Source: Flavobacteriales bacterium
Lineage (GTDB): Bacteria; Bacteroidota; Bacteroidia; Flavobacteriales_F; PHOS-HE28
Direction of reading: 5' to 3'
NCBI GenBank assembly: GCA_016704485.1
Contig: JADJAA010000003.1
Span: forward strand, 130,498-194,497
DNA length: 64,000 bases
In this document: positions 44,664 to 55,300 of the stretch, one piece after another
Numbering within the stretch: position 1 is the first letter of the stretch
How the letters are laid out: each line of letters begins with the position of its first letter
Notes under the pieces: generated by a model
Told to the model about the DNA's origin: nothing
Databases searched by the model: none
Seen by the model: the letters and a program-made list of their open reading frames with translations, nothing else
Program-made: the position numbers and the translations under genes

Positions 44664-47360
44664 CTATCCGGCCAACTGCCCGATCCGTTCCTCCAAAGTC
44701 TTGATCTTCGCTTCGGCATCGGATTTCTTCTTACGCTCCATTTCCAACACAGGTGCAGGAGCGCCGGAAACGAACCGCTCGTTGCTGAGTTTCTTCTCTA
44801 CACTGTTCAAGAAATTGCGCAAGTGCTTCAGTTCCTCCTCCGCCTTCTTCATCTCGGCTTCGGCGTCTATGCTACCGCCAAGATCCACTGCGTATTCCGT
44901 GGTACCTACTAAGAATGTGATCGCACCTTCGCTTGCTTTATCGACGCTTTCTATTGCACCAACGTTTGCGAGTTTTCCTACCAACTTCAACGCCGCATCG
45001 CCCACAGGACTTTTACCTTTTCGCTGAAGGTCCAATGATTCCTTTGGACTCATGCCACGTTTGTTTCGCACATTGCGTACCGCAGTGATCAGATCGAATG
45101 CGTGTTGTAATTCGGCCTCCAACTCTACTTTACCCTTACCACTGGATGGCCACTTGGCAATGATGATATCCTCCCCTTCTTTTCGACCGCGGAGTAGATG
45201 CCAAACTTCTTCGCTTAAGAATGGCATGAACGGATGCAGCAACTTCATCATGTCCTCGAAGAGCACGATCGTTGCGTCGTAGGTCTTGCGATCGATCGGC
45301 TCACCAACTCCATCCACAAAAGTTGGCTTGATGCTTTCCAGATACCAACTACACAGATCGTCCCAGATCAACTTGTAGGTCGCCATCAAGGCTTCGCTGA
45401 TCCGGAACTGCGCAAACAGTTCATCGATCTCCGCAGTAGCGCGTTGCACGCGACTTTGCAACCATTCCACAGCGATCGCGCTACTTGCAGGTTGCTCGCG
45501 ATCATCCACGCTCCACCCTTTCACCAAACGGAATGCATTCCAGATCTTGTTGCTGAAATTTCGGCCTTGCTCACACAACGAATCGTCATACGGCAGATCA
45601 TTCCCGGCGGGTGATGTGAGCAACATGCCCACACGAACGCCATCCGCGCCGAACTTCTCGATCAGCTCCAACGGGTCCGGACTGTTGCCCAAGCTTTTGC
45701 TCATCTTACGCCCTTGCTTGTCACGCACGATACCGGTGAGGTACACATTCCTGAACGGCACTTCGTTGCGGTATTCCTTGCCCGCCATGATCATACGCGC
45801 AACCCAGAAAAACAGGATCTCCGGTGCGGTTACCAGGTCGTTCGTCGGGTAGTAGTACTTGATGTCCGCATTGTCGGGATCCTTGAATCCATCGAACACG
45901 CTGATCGGCCACAGCCAACTGCTGAACCACGTATCCATGACATCCTCGTCCTGCTTCAATCCAGCGATGGAAAGTCCTTTCGAGTTGAAGTATGCGATCG
46001 CTTCTTCTTCGGTCTTACACACAGCAACATCACCCTTCTCATTGTACCAAGCCGGTATCCGTTGGCCCCACCACAACTGACGGCTGATGCACCAGTCGCG
46101 TACGTTCTCCATCCAATGGCGGTAGGTATTGGCGAATTTCTGCGGATGCAATTTCACCGTGCCGTCCATCACCACGTCCAACGCCGGCTTGGCCAATTCG
46201 CTCATCTTCACGAACCACTGCAAGCTCAAGCGCGGCTCGATCACCGCATCCGTGCGTTCGCTATAACCCACCTTATTCTTGATGTCTTCCGTCTTCACAA
46301 GGAATCCCTTCTCCTCCAACTCCTTCAGGATCTTCTTGCGCACGATGAACCGGTCTTCGCCAATGTACAATTGCGCAGCAGCGCTCAAGGTTCCATTAGG
46401 CTCCAATATGTCGATGGTTTCCAACTTGTGCTTCTTACCGAGCTCTTGGTCGTTCACATCATGCGCTGGAGTAACTTTCAATGCACCGGTTCCGAATTCA
46501 CGCTCCACATACTCATCGAATATTACCGGAATACTGCGATTGATCAACGGCACCAATACACGCTTTCCTTTCAAGTGCGCATAGCGTTCATCTTCCGGAT
46601 GCACCGCAACCGCCGTATCGCCCAAGATGGTCTCAGGGCGGGTTGTAGCGATCGTAACCCATTCCTCCACGCCGGATGACGCAGAGTTTGCATCGTGGCC
46701 TTCGACCTTCTGATCGTCTGATCCACTGATCTTCTGATCGACCTTGTATCGCACGTAGTACAGCTTCGAGTTGACTTCCTTGTGGATCACCTCCTCATCA
46801 CTTACCGCTGTTAATGCAACAGGATCCCAGTTCACCATGCGCAGACCACGGTACACCAACCCTTTCTTGTGTAGGTCGATGAATACGTCGATCACCGCCT
46901 CGCTCAGGTCGGGTTCCATGGTGAAGCGCGTGCGTTCCCAATCGCAACTTGCTCCCAGTTTCTTCAACTGATCCAGGATCACACCGCCATACTTTTCCTT
47001 CCAAGCGAAGGCATGTTCCAGAAATTTCTCTCTGCCGATCACACTTTTCTTAATGCCCTGCTCACCCAATAGCCGAACTACCTTGGCTTCAGTAGCGATG
47101 GATGCATGATCCGTACCCGGTACCCAACACGCATTCTTGCCTTGCATCCGCGCACGCCGGACCAACACATCCTGAATGGTGTTGTTCAACATGTGCCCCA
47201 TATGCAGCACGCCTGTAACATTCGGCGGCGGAATAACTACGGTGTATGGTTCCCGATCATCAGGCACGCTGCGGAAATAACCTTTTTCCATCCAGTGGGC
47301 ATACCACTTACCTTCACTCTGTGCGGACTCGAACCGCTTGGGGATATTTCCTAAGTCCAT
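44664..47360 (-). CDS. valS: Valyl-tRNA synthetase
   Basis: 898 residues, class Ia. HIGH-type signature in PPPNVTGVLHMGHMLNN, editing domain with TTRPETILGDTAVAVHPEDE, KMSKS in GRKMSKSLGNSPDPLELIEK, anticodon-binding domain, and a C-terminal coiled coil (EAEMKKAEEELKHLRNFLN ... KIKTLEERIGQLAG). Attaches valine to tRNA-Val in the cytoplasm. A low-complexity stretch at about residues 206-220 (QKISGSDDQKVEGHD) is probably a translated short repeat. First gene of a four-gene minus-strand unit with ppx, the PagL-like gene and the DUF2807 lipoprotein. Confidence 0.97.
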   Translation of the reverse strand: MDLGNIPKRFESAQSEGKWYAHWMEKGYFRSVPDDREPYTVVIPPPNVTGVLHMGHMLNNTIQDVLVRRARMQGKNACWVPGTDHASIATEAKVVRLLGEQGIKKSVIGREKFLEHAFAWKEKYGGVILDQLKKLGASCDWERTRFTMEPDLSEAVIDVFIDLHKKGLVYRGLRMVNWDPVALTAVSDEEVIHKEVNSKLYYVRYKVDQKISGSDDQKVEGHDANSASSGVEEWVTIATTRPETILGDTAVAVHPEDERYAHLKGKRVLVPLINRSIPVIFDEYVEREFGTGALKVTPAHDVNDQELGKKHKLETIDILEPNGTLSAAAQLYIGEDRFIVRKKILKELEEKGFLVKTEDIKNKVGYSERTDAVIEPRLSLQWFVKMSELAKPALDVVMDGTVKLHPQKFANTYRHWMENVRDWCISRQLWWGQRIPAWYNEKGDVAVCKTEEEAIAYFNSKGLSIAGLKQDEDVMDTWFSSWLWPISVFDGFKDPDNADIKYYYPTNDLVTAPEILFFWVARMIMAGKEYRNEVPFRNVYLTGIVRDKQGRKMSKSLGNSPDPLELIEKFGADGVRVGMLLTSPAGNDLPYDDSLCEQGRNFSNKIWNAFRLVKGWSVDDREQPASSAIAVEWLQSRVQRATAEIDELFAQFRISEALMATYKLIWDDLCSWYLESIKPTFVDGVGEPIDRKTYDATIVLFEDMMKLLHPFMPFLSEEVWHLLRGRKEGEDIIIAKWPSSGKGKVELEAELQHAFDLITAVRNVRNKRGMSPKESLDLQRKGKSPVGDAALKLVGKLANVGAIESVDKASEGAITFLVGTTEYAVDLGGSIDAEAEMKKAEEELKHLRNFLNSVEKKLSNERFVSGAPAPVLEMERKKKSDAEAKIKTLEERIGQLAG
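46701..46742. repeat. Short repeat translated inside valS
   Basis: Plus-strand units TTCTGATCGTCTGATCCACT / GATCTTCTGATCG repeat the 'CTGATC' word. In the valS frame they give QKISGSDDQKVEG in a surface loop just before the editing-domain motif TTRPETI. It is a simple-sequence insertion that keeps the frame. Confidence 0.5.
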
Positions 47361-47461
47361 GTACTGATCACTCTTTTTTCAACGGATCGCAAAGGTAGGT
47401 TAGTGGATGTAACACCCTGGAATAAGAAGCAGAAATGAACGGCCTACTCGTGTCACTACCC

Positions 47462-47514
47462 GTGTTAATGTCCTGTTAAGGTCTCACCATCAGGTGACCG
47501 GACCTCTAATTTCG
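47462..47514 (+). promoter_or_regulatory. Promoter with direct-repeat box, DUF1573 gene 1
   Basis: Direct repeat GTGTTAA (47462-47468), 4-base spacer, CTGTTAA (47473-47479), then 27 bases, then a -7-like TAATTTCG (47507-47514). The start codon is at 47548. The same layout recurs before the paralogue at 48100. The 7-bp repeats at an 11-bp period resemble boxes of OmpR/PhoB-type regulators; the regulator itself is not identified. Confidence 0.55.
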
Positions 47515-47547
47515 TCGTCCAGATCCACACGACACTAAATTGAACCC

Positions 47548-48006
47548 ATGAAAAACTTGATCCTGTCCTCTGTTCTAGGCCTAATGTCCTTCGGCGTTTT
47601 CGCACAATCCGAAGCTAAAGTGAGTACCGAAGGTGGACCAATGATCAGCATCGATAAAGAGGTGCATGATTATGGTACCATCGTTCAAAATGCAGAACCG
47701 TTCTGCGTATTCACCGTTACCAATACCGGTGACCAGCCATTGATCATCTCCAAATGCCAAGGTAGCTGCGGATGCACGGTACCTGAATGTACCACCGAAC
47801 CGATCCTGCCAGGCGCTACAAGCGCGATCCGTGTGAAGTACGATACCAACCGTATCGGCGCGTTCACCAAGCAAGTAACGATCAATAGCAACGCAACGAA
47901 CAACCCTGCGCTTCAAGTAAGCATCAAAGGTGTTGTGAATGCTGCTCAAAGTACCCCTTCATTGGAGAAGGAAGCTGCTCCGATGGCTCCAACGGACGCT
48001 AAATGA
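47548..48006 (+). CDS. DUF1573 secreted protein, paralogue 1
   Basis: 152 residues. Signal peptide (LILSSVLGLMSFGVFAQ) then a single DUF1573 Ig-like domain: PMISIDKEVHDYGTIVQNAE, FTVTNTGDQPLIISKCQGSC, GCTVPECTTEPILPG, VKYDTNRIGAFTKQVTINSN and VSIKGVV. A Cys-rich GSCGCTVPEC loop could hold a disulfide or metal. Ends in a Ser/Pro/Ala tail. Function unknown; common in Bacteroidota periplasm/surface. Followed by its close paralogue. Confidence 0.85.
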   Translation: MKNLILSSVLGLMSFGVFAQSEAKVSTEGGPMISIDKEVHDYGTIVQNAEPFCVFTVTNTGDQPLIISKCQGSCGCTVPECTTEPILPGATSAIRVKYDTNRIGAFTKQVTINSNATNNPALQVSIKGVVNAAQSTPSLEKEAAPMAPTDAK

Positions 48007-48014
48007 ACCCAGCG

Positions 48015-48067
48015 GTGTTAACGGCATGTTAAGGTTGAATAACCGGGATCCATTGGCACTAAATTTG
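48015..48067 (+). promoter_or_regulatory. Promoter with direct-repeat box, DUF1573 gene 2
   Basis: GTGTTAA (48015-48021), 4-base spacer, ATGTTAA (48026-48032), 27 bases, then TAAATTTG (48060-48067), a perfect Bacteroidota -7 element (TAnnTTTG). The start is at 48100. All spacings match those of the upstream paralogue. Confidence 0.6.
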
Positions 48068-48099
48068 AAATAATAACTCGAAACGAAAACTTTACTACC

Positions 48100-48561
48100 A
48101 TGAAAGATCTACTTCTTACCATCAGTCTCGGAATTCTAAGCATCGGCGCTTTCGCTCAGGATGCTGCCAAAGTGGTCGGCGGTTCCGGACCAATGATCTC
48201 CATTGATAAGGAGGTACACGATTACGGCACAATCGCCCAAGGCGCTAATGGCACCTGCGAATTCGTTGTTACCAATACAGGTGATCAACCATTGATCCTC
48301 ACCAACTGCAAAGGAAGTTGTGGATGCACGGTCCCAAAGTGCGAGACCGAACCGATCATGCCCGGTGCAACTACTACGATCACCGTGAAGTACGATACCA
48401 AACGTGTTGGTGCCATTAACAAGAGCGTTACTGTTTCCAGTAACGCGACCAACGAGCCTACGAAAGTGATCCGGATCAAGGGTGAAGTGGCTGCGGCCCC
48501 GGAATCACCTACGTCACCGGTGAAGGAGGCAAGCCCAATGGCACCCGTAGAGAAAGGATAG
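48100..48561 (+). CDS. DUF1573 secreted protein, paralogue 2
   Basis: 153 residues and colinear with the protein at 47548: signal peptide (ISLGILSIGAFAQ), PMISIDKEVHDYGTIAQGAN, FVVTNTGDQPLILTNCKGSC, GCTVPKCETEPIMPG, KYDTKRVGAINKSVTVSSNA and VIRIKGEV, with the same Pro/Ala/Ser tail. A tandem duplication with its own promoter, ending in a clear terminator at 48586. Confidence 0.85.
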   Translation: MKDLLLTISLGILSIGAFAQDAAKVVGGSGPMISIDKEVHDYGTIAQGANGTCEFVVTNTGDQPLILTNCKGSCGCTVPKCETEPIMPGATTTITVKYDTKRVGAINKSVTVSSNATNEPTKVIRIKGEVAAAPESPTSPVKEASPMAPVEKG

Positions 48562-48585
48562 TCGTCATCAACATTTTGTCAGAAT

Positions 48586-48614
48586 GGGGCTGTCTCGAAT
48601 GAGGCGGCCCTTTT
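48586..48614 (+). terminator. Terminator of the DUF1573 pair
   Basis: GGGGCTGTCTC, GAAT loop, GAGGCGGCCC, then TTTTC: a GC stem with T-tract 25 bases after the stop. Confidence 0.75.
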
Positions 48615-48681
48615 CATTGTGGTGAAAAGCCGTTGGAAGTTGATCTGTGTGATCGACAGGTAGGCAGGGCTTCACGAAGAA

Positions 48682-49015
48682 AAGTCGTGTTCAAGGATCT
48701 CGGACCCAGCACAAGCGATGCTTCTACCGCCATCTCTGGAAGATCTCATTCCTAATTCCCATGCCGTGCGGCTCGTTGGCCCGGTGATCGACCACATCGA
48801 CATCGGTCCGCTGGCCCACACGTACAAGGGCAGCGGCACCACGAGCTACCACCCGCGTATGTTGCTCTAGGCCGCTGGGTTATGGTTCCCAACAGGATCA
48901 CCAATACTCGGAAGGCGTGGGTGTGGGGGCTTTTGTAAAGTACATCCACTTCCACCGTGATCACCATAATACCATTTCGAATTACAGAATAGCCCGAAGC
49001 CTCAAATTCCATTTA
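48682..49015 (+). pseudogene. Relic of an IS1182-family transposase
   Basis: Pieces of the transposase survive in different frames. VVFKDLGPS is followed, one base out of frame, by MLLPPSLEDLIPNSHAVRLV and DIGPLAHTYKGSGTTSYHPRM up to a TAG near 48869. About five bases on and in another frame, LGYGSQQDHQYSEGVGVGAF then VKYIHFH corresponds to a segment that lies far downstream in full-length IS1182 transposases. So an internal deletion joined two parts, and the catalytic core is absent. Confidence 0.65.
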
Positions 49016-49139
49016 AGCCTCAGATGGTATGCAAGTCCAATAATTTCGATAGGCCCTATGCCTGTGGTATGATCTGGTTCACTTGCAAACCCGCTCAGTT
49101 CTCTTCAGTAATCTGTCGGTACGAACATAGAGTGGCATA

Positions 49140-49302
49140 ATACCATTTAGTCATACAAAGGCATCCAAAGATGCGAAGCTATTTTTGATCAAGATACTCC
49201 GAAAAAATCGTCGCATAGCCATGGCTACGGAACTATTTTTTCGGTGATGGATTGGACAAAAAGAGCGAGTAGGTCGGATGATTTTGAATGACTAAATGGT
49301 AT
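49140..49302. repeat. MITE-like element with 15-bp inverted repeats
   Basis: Perfect terminal inverted repeats ATACCATTTAGTCAT (49140-49154) and ATGACTAAATGGTAT (49288-49302) enclose 133 bases. The interior has a second inverted pair, CCGAAAAAAT (about 49199) and ATTTTTTCGG (about 49234), around the perfect palindrome TAGCCATGGCTA. No coding frame. A partial end-like ATAATACCATTT also occurs near 48969. This fits a non-autonomous transposon or a structured repeat. Confidence 0.65.
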
Positions 49303-49330
49303 AAGCCGCATTCGATCACTACTAAACGAA

Positions 49331-49361
49331 AAAGGGGCCATCCCTTTCGAGACGGCCCCTT
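49331..49361 (-). terminator. Terminator of the giant T9SS gene
   Basis: On the minus strand, AAGGGGCCGTCTCGAAAGGG followed by ATGGCCCC and T5: a strong stem with T-tract about 36 bases after the stop at 49397. Confidence 0.8.
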
Positions 49362-49396
49362 CCGCTTTGTCGGCTAAATGCCGATCAGTTCTTGGA

Positions 49397-52300
49397 TCAC
49401 TTCTGGATCATCAAACGCTCAGTGTATACCTGCTCGCCGGCTGTCATCTTCACCATGTACATACCGGTGGAGATCTCTCCGTTCAGGTCTACCACTTGGT
49501 TCACGAAACCATCCTGTACGGCTAGCGTACGGGTGATGATGCGCTTACCGCTGAGGTCGAATACATCCATGCTCACCGTGTTCGTTCCTTCTTCAACTCC
49601 GCTCAAGTTCACATTCAACTGAGCACCGTTGTTCGGGTTAGGCCACATGAGGAAGGCTCCATCCGTATCCAATACACTGTTCTGTTGACCACCGGCCACA
49701 GGACCTACACACGACGAAGGTGTGTTGCAGATCGTAACAGTACATACTTCACCAACTGGGCAGTATTGTCCGCCTACGAAGGCTTCTACCGTTACATCAT
49801 ACACCTGCTCATCCCCAAGAGGAGGAGCTACTGATACATTCCAACCTAGTGTCAGATAGTACACCGTGCGCTCCAGGGTGATATCGGTCTCACCATTGAA
49901 GATGTGGAAACGATATTTGGTAGCACCAGCAACAGGGCGTGCATACAAACGGTTCGCAGTCGCCGTATTGAACGCACGGGTTACACCACAGCTATACGCG
50001 AAGTGGCCCGGTATATCGAACAACTTGGTAGGTGTGCAGTTCGCCAACGCCTCGTTACGTGTGAATCTGCAAGCAGGTCCCCACTTCTTAGGCACATTGT
50101 TCACCACAGCACGTACACGAACATTCACTTCAACAAACTCAGGAATGTGGTTCGCTGCCGCCCAGTTGTTCACTTTCATGTGGCACGTACGTGCGCTACC
50201 GATGGAAGCAAAGTTGTCTGACACATTGTGACGACGCTGGCGGATATAGCTATACCCTCCATCCGGATTGTAGAACCAGAAATCGTATCCGCTTGTGCCG
50301 GATTGCGCTGCATTAGGCTGATTAGCCAACCAAGTAGCTGCCACATCCGGATCTTCGTTCGCAACAACATACTCTCCGGTTGCCCAGAAATACTTGTCGC
50401 AACTGCTATACAACAGGTCATTCGACCCAACTGGGATCTGCAATGGACCATTGCTACCAAGCGCAGCAGGTACTCCTGCAACTTCAGCGATCGGGTTGTA
50501 TCCAACGGATTGCGTGTTGTCAATGAAACGGGTGAACGGTGCTTGGCTCAAACGAACCTTGTAACCGCCGCCAGCATCCAAAGGTCCCAACATAGCGAAG
50601 TAGAAATTACCAGGAGGTAAGCATACGACCTCAGGATACACCGCGAACGGTACACCAGGGTTGAAACCACCACCACTAGCAACCACAAGGTCTGTACCTA
50701 CTTGACGCATCTCCCATGCTGGGATAGCACCAGTAGCACCGAGTTGCCATTCTACAGCAACATCCTGCTCACATGTTGGAGCACCAATGCAGATGTCGAA
50801 ATCAGCATCAACCTGGGATCCAATGCGGATCTTGTACACCGCACCAGGCGTTAACCCTGTTACACTGACCGGGCTGTTGAAGGTAGTGCTGCAGAAATCC
50901 TGCTGCCCACCACATGCTGCCTCATACAATGCCCAGAACGACAACGTACCGGGTACCACCTCATTCACCTGCATCGGATGCGCTGAACCAGCCGCTGTGA
51001 AGGTGTAATACACATCCTGATAGGTTTGGAATGTTGCAGCACACGTTGGATTCGCACCTCCTGAAGATTCTGCACACGCCGTAGTACCAGCTACCGGATT
51101 GCAGAAGCCAACAGGACTTGGTGTGATCGATTGTGCACTCGTACATGCGCTATTCGCAGGTGGAGCACAATAAGGACCACATGTAACCACCATGTTAATG
51201 CTTCCGGAAGAAGTTCCATAACCCTCTACCACAATGTAGTAGGTAGTTCCCAGTGCGGCACCGAAGGTTACCTCGCTCTGTAGACCACAGTCGTCATCAT
51301 TACCGCCAACACCAACTGGAGATCCACATGATCCAGACCACACGTGAATACGTGTATCGAAGCTAGAGGCGCAGAGTGAAAGTGTAACCGTTTGGTCATC
51401 CCCTACATACTTCCACCATACTCCGTTCGTAATGGTGGGATTGAAAGTTGTACCCGCCAAGCTAGGAAGACCATCATCCGTTGCGTTAACGTTGGTACCC
51501 GTATAGGTGTTACCACATGTGACCGGGATCGCGTTTGTACAAAGGTCATTCGCAGGTGGAAGTCCAAGCGTGGTAAACGTAAACCCGCCGACATTCGCAG
51601 TGTATATGCCCGATCCACAATCACGACGCACGAAGTAACGATAGCCGGTCGTCACAGCAAGACCAGGGATCTGCTGGAGATTTCCAGTGAATGCGATCAC
51701 CGTTCCGTTCGTTCCAGCTGTTCCATCAACACCAGGAACCGTGAAGTTGGACTGAAGACCATACTCAAGTACATAGTTCGCAGTTGGCGATCCAGGTACG
51801 TTCACGTCAGCGCTCGAAGCGGTAACGTTCGATGTTGTGATACCGGATGGTGGTAAACAATCTGATAACCGCACCAAACACACGCTGAACGTTGGGTCCG
51901 TTGCAGCCGTACTATACCAGTGGTATGTACGCGCATAATAGGTCGCTCCAATGTCCAGACCGATCAACTGCTTGGTCTCCACTCCACCACCAAAGGTGCC
52001 ATCGGTACAGCCCATGCTTACCAAACTCGCGCATGATCCTGTTGAACTGAACACCTCCAGAACACCATCATAGTCCCCGTTACCATCAACGCTCAATGAA
52101 TAGTTCGCACCAAGGGCTACGAACTTGTACCATACGTCATCGTCCGCCGTACCACCGCATGTGGCAGGCTGCGATTGCGTCGCTCCAAGAGCCGTACCTG
52201 AAATATTCACACAGGTAAAGTTGTTATTGGCCAAGGAGATCGCTTGCGCACAGTTATCATTCACAGTAGGCAACGAAAGTGTGGTAAAGGTGACCGCATT

Positions 52301-55300
52301 GCTGTTCGCGCTGAATCCATCACCCGTTCCCTCACAATTCTGACGGACGAAATAGCGATACTGCGTATTATCACTCAATGCACCAAGTGACTGAGGTGAT
52401 GTCGCTCCAAGGATCACTGTACCATTGGCCCCATTTGTAAGGCCGGTTCCTGGCGTGGTAAAGTTTGAAGCTAATCCATACTCCACAATGAAGTTGGTAC
52501 CTGAGCCACCCGGATTCGGTGTCCAAGTAGCATTCGCTGTTCCAGTTGTAATACCGGTTGCAGCAGTTGCTGTTGGAGGTGTACAAAGAGGTAATCTTGT
52601 AACGCAGATGTTGAAGCTCGGTGCAGTGCTATAGGAAATACCTGTTCCAGAGTCATACACACGCACAAAGTACCTGTTACCAATGCTCAGACCGACAGCG
52701 GTAAAGGTCTCAAGATTCGCAGCACCGGTTGCATTCTGACACGTAATGCCAGGACCTGCTACAGGACAAACACCAGGATCCGAACCTCCATCGAACAACT
52801 CGAATACAGGATCGAACGTACCGTAACCATTCACACGAATAACATGTGAGGTCTCCGTTGCCAAGAACGAGTACCATACATCATCATTGGCCGTGCCAGA
52901 GCAACCAGCAAAAGATTGCGTAGCACTCGCGGTATTTCCATCCGTAGGGGTACATGTCAGGGACGTTGCATCCAAGGGAATAGCTGCTGCGCAATCATCA
53001 TTCGCAGGTGCTGGTGGGATCAGCTGCAAGCTGAATGTTCCTGGGCAAGGGCTTTCATTCGGAGAAGGCCAGTTATCGAACCAGACATAGTATGTCGTGC
53101 CAAAGTTCAAGGCTACGACCAGACTCACCGCAGTGGCAGATGATCCCGCAGAACCAACACATGTACCCAAATTCGTTGGGCAGGCATCAGCGTATACGAA
53201 GATCGAACTCCATGATAATCCGGTGTATGAGATCGCATAATTACCCGATACTGATGGCGTAAAGGTGTATAATGCTTCATTTGCGCCTTTGTAGGAATTA
53301 CTAGCACTACCGCAAGCAACAGGGACGTTGGTCGCATTCAGAATACCAGGGCTTGGTACTGAACTGCACACCAAACTTTGGTTGGTTACAGGAGCACTTG
53401 GAATGTTGATCGCTCCGTCGCACTCATATCCTGCAGGTTCTGCTTCAACACAAACCGTAAATGCACTCTGGTTCCCTTCTAGGGTATAGAAACGCATGTA
53501 ATACTGGTCCGGTGGAACGTTGAAGGTGAAGGGCTGCGTCAAGATGGTTAGATCATTGTTGCAAATTCCTGCTACTCCTCCACACGCTGTGTACAACTCC
53601 AGACCTATTGGCCCAGTAGCACCGGTAACCGACATGGAAGGTTGTGCAAATCCGTTCGTATCCATGAAGTACCATACATCTGAAACAGTTCCGGTTGCAC
53701 ATGAAGGCTGAGCGCCTGTCATGGATGCACCGAACGTATCCCCTCCAATTCCACTTGCAGGGCATGAACCCGGTGCTCCAACAGTAATGGTGATCGCATT
53801 CGCACAATCATCATTTGGTGGTGGGCATGCACTTAACGGAATGGTCAAATCAGACCCAATAGGGTTGTTACACACTGTTTCACCATTGCCATGGAGCAAG
53901 GTCACATCAATTTCAACGCCCAACGGCCATGAACCGAGTGAGGTCAGCAAACCGGATTCATCCGAGGTCTGCGTAAGAACGATCGGTAACTGTGCAACAC
54001 CGCCAGCAGTCCATGAAATTGTGGTTGTAGCAGGTGGAGATCCAGCATTCGGTCCTGTACCATTAATACCAAATGATTCAACATACACACTCGCTTCAAA
54101 CGTTCCAGCACTGCAATCAACCGCCTCTCCGTTATCGGGTGGCAACAACACCAGTCCCACAGGCTCTGTACACCCGCTGCAACGTACCGTGAAATTCCAA
54201 GCTGTTCCGTCCAATCCATCTTCACATGAACCTGAACCATTCGTGGTGATGGAAACACCAAGGTATTGATTGGTCTGTCCAGTGAACGTGAGGTTGCTCA
54301 TATCACCACTGTAAGAACCGATCTGTACGGATGCTCCAGGAACACCGTTCCAGAAGATCACGTTATCGCCAGCTCCAAGTTCGGATCCGGGCAAGAACTT
54401 CAGATCGATGGCACCACCAACCTCTGGTGTATGGAAGTACCATGTACGCGTGTCACCATTCGAATAGCAATGTTGGAATGGCAATGGTGAAGTTGCAGCA
54501 CAATCAAGCTCAACGGCGCAAGCACTTTGCACATTACCGATCTCATTCGTGCAACCATCGTCCGTAACCAACGTGATGAATGCCGCTTGAGCAACATCAA
54601 TACCCGCTATGGTCGTGGAAGGAGGAGTGAAATCAACATCATCTTGGGCCACACCATTCAATGAATACTGGATGGTTCCGTTACCGGTTACATCGATATC
54701 CGTTAGTGTGATATCATACGTTCCAGCTAAACAATCATCCACAAACGATGGAGTAACGCTACAGGTTGGAGGCGTACAATTGCTTGTAGTGGTGAATTTC
54801 ACACCCGTCGTTCCTGCACTGTTCGCACTGGTCCAATTGGCACCTGGACAATTCGTGTATGGTCCCGTACCACGATGGTCATACAATAGAACACCGAACG
54901 GATTGTAGAACTGGAGTGCTTTCTCATCCGGGTAATTACCTAAGTTGGTCCATTCCAAGGTAACAGTAGCTCCTTCGCAGATCGTTACTGGAATATCCAT
55001 ATAGTCGTTTACACCATCACCACACCCAAGAAGTTGTGGGCCAATTGTTGCCACAACAACGCCGTTCTGCTTCACTTGCCATTCCGAATTATCCCAACCA
55101 TCTCCGTATAGGTCAGCGAAACGAACCATATAGTCGCACGTGGTTCCGCCACATAGTGTGGCAAAATTCGCTACGGATGAGTTTGCACTGAATTCACCAG
55201 GGCCACAACGCTCGCGCACCACAACTGAATATGCTGTTAGGCCAGAAAGACCCGTAAGCGTTACAGAACTTCCTGAAACCACAGTACCGGTCCAAACAGT

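Noticed and set aside
45714..46679. 321-codon plus frame
   Set aside because: Antisense of valS, which carries HIGH and KMSKS motifs.
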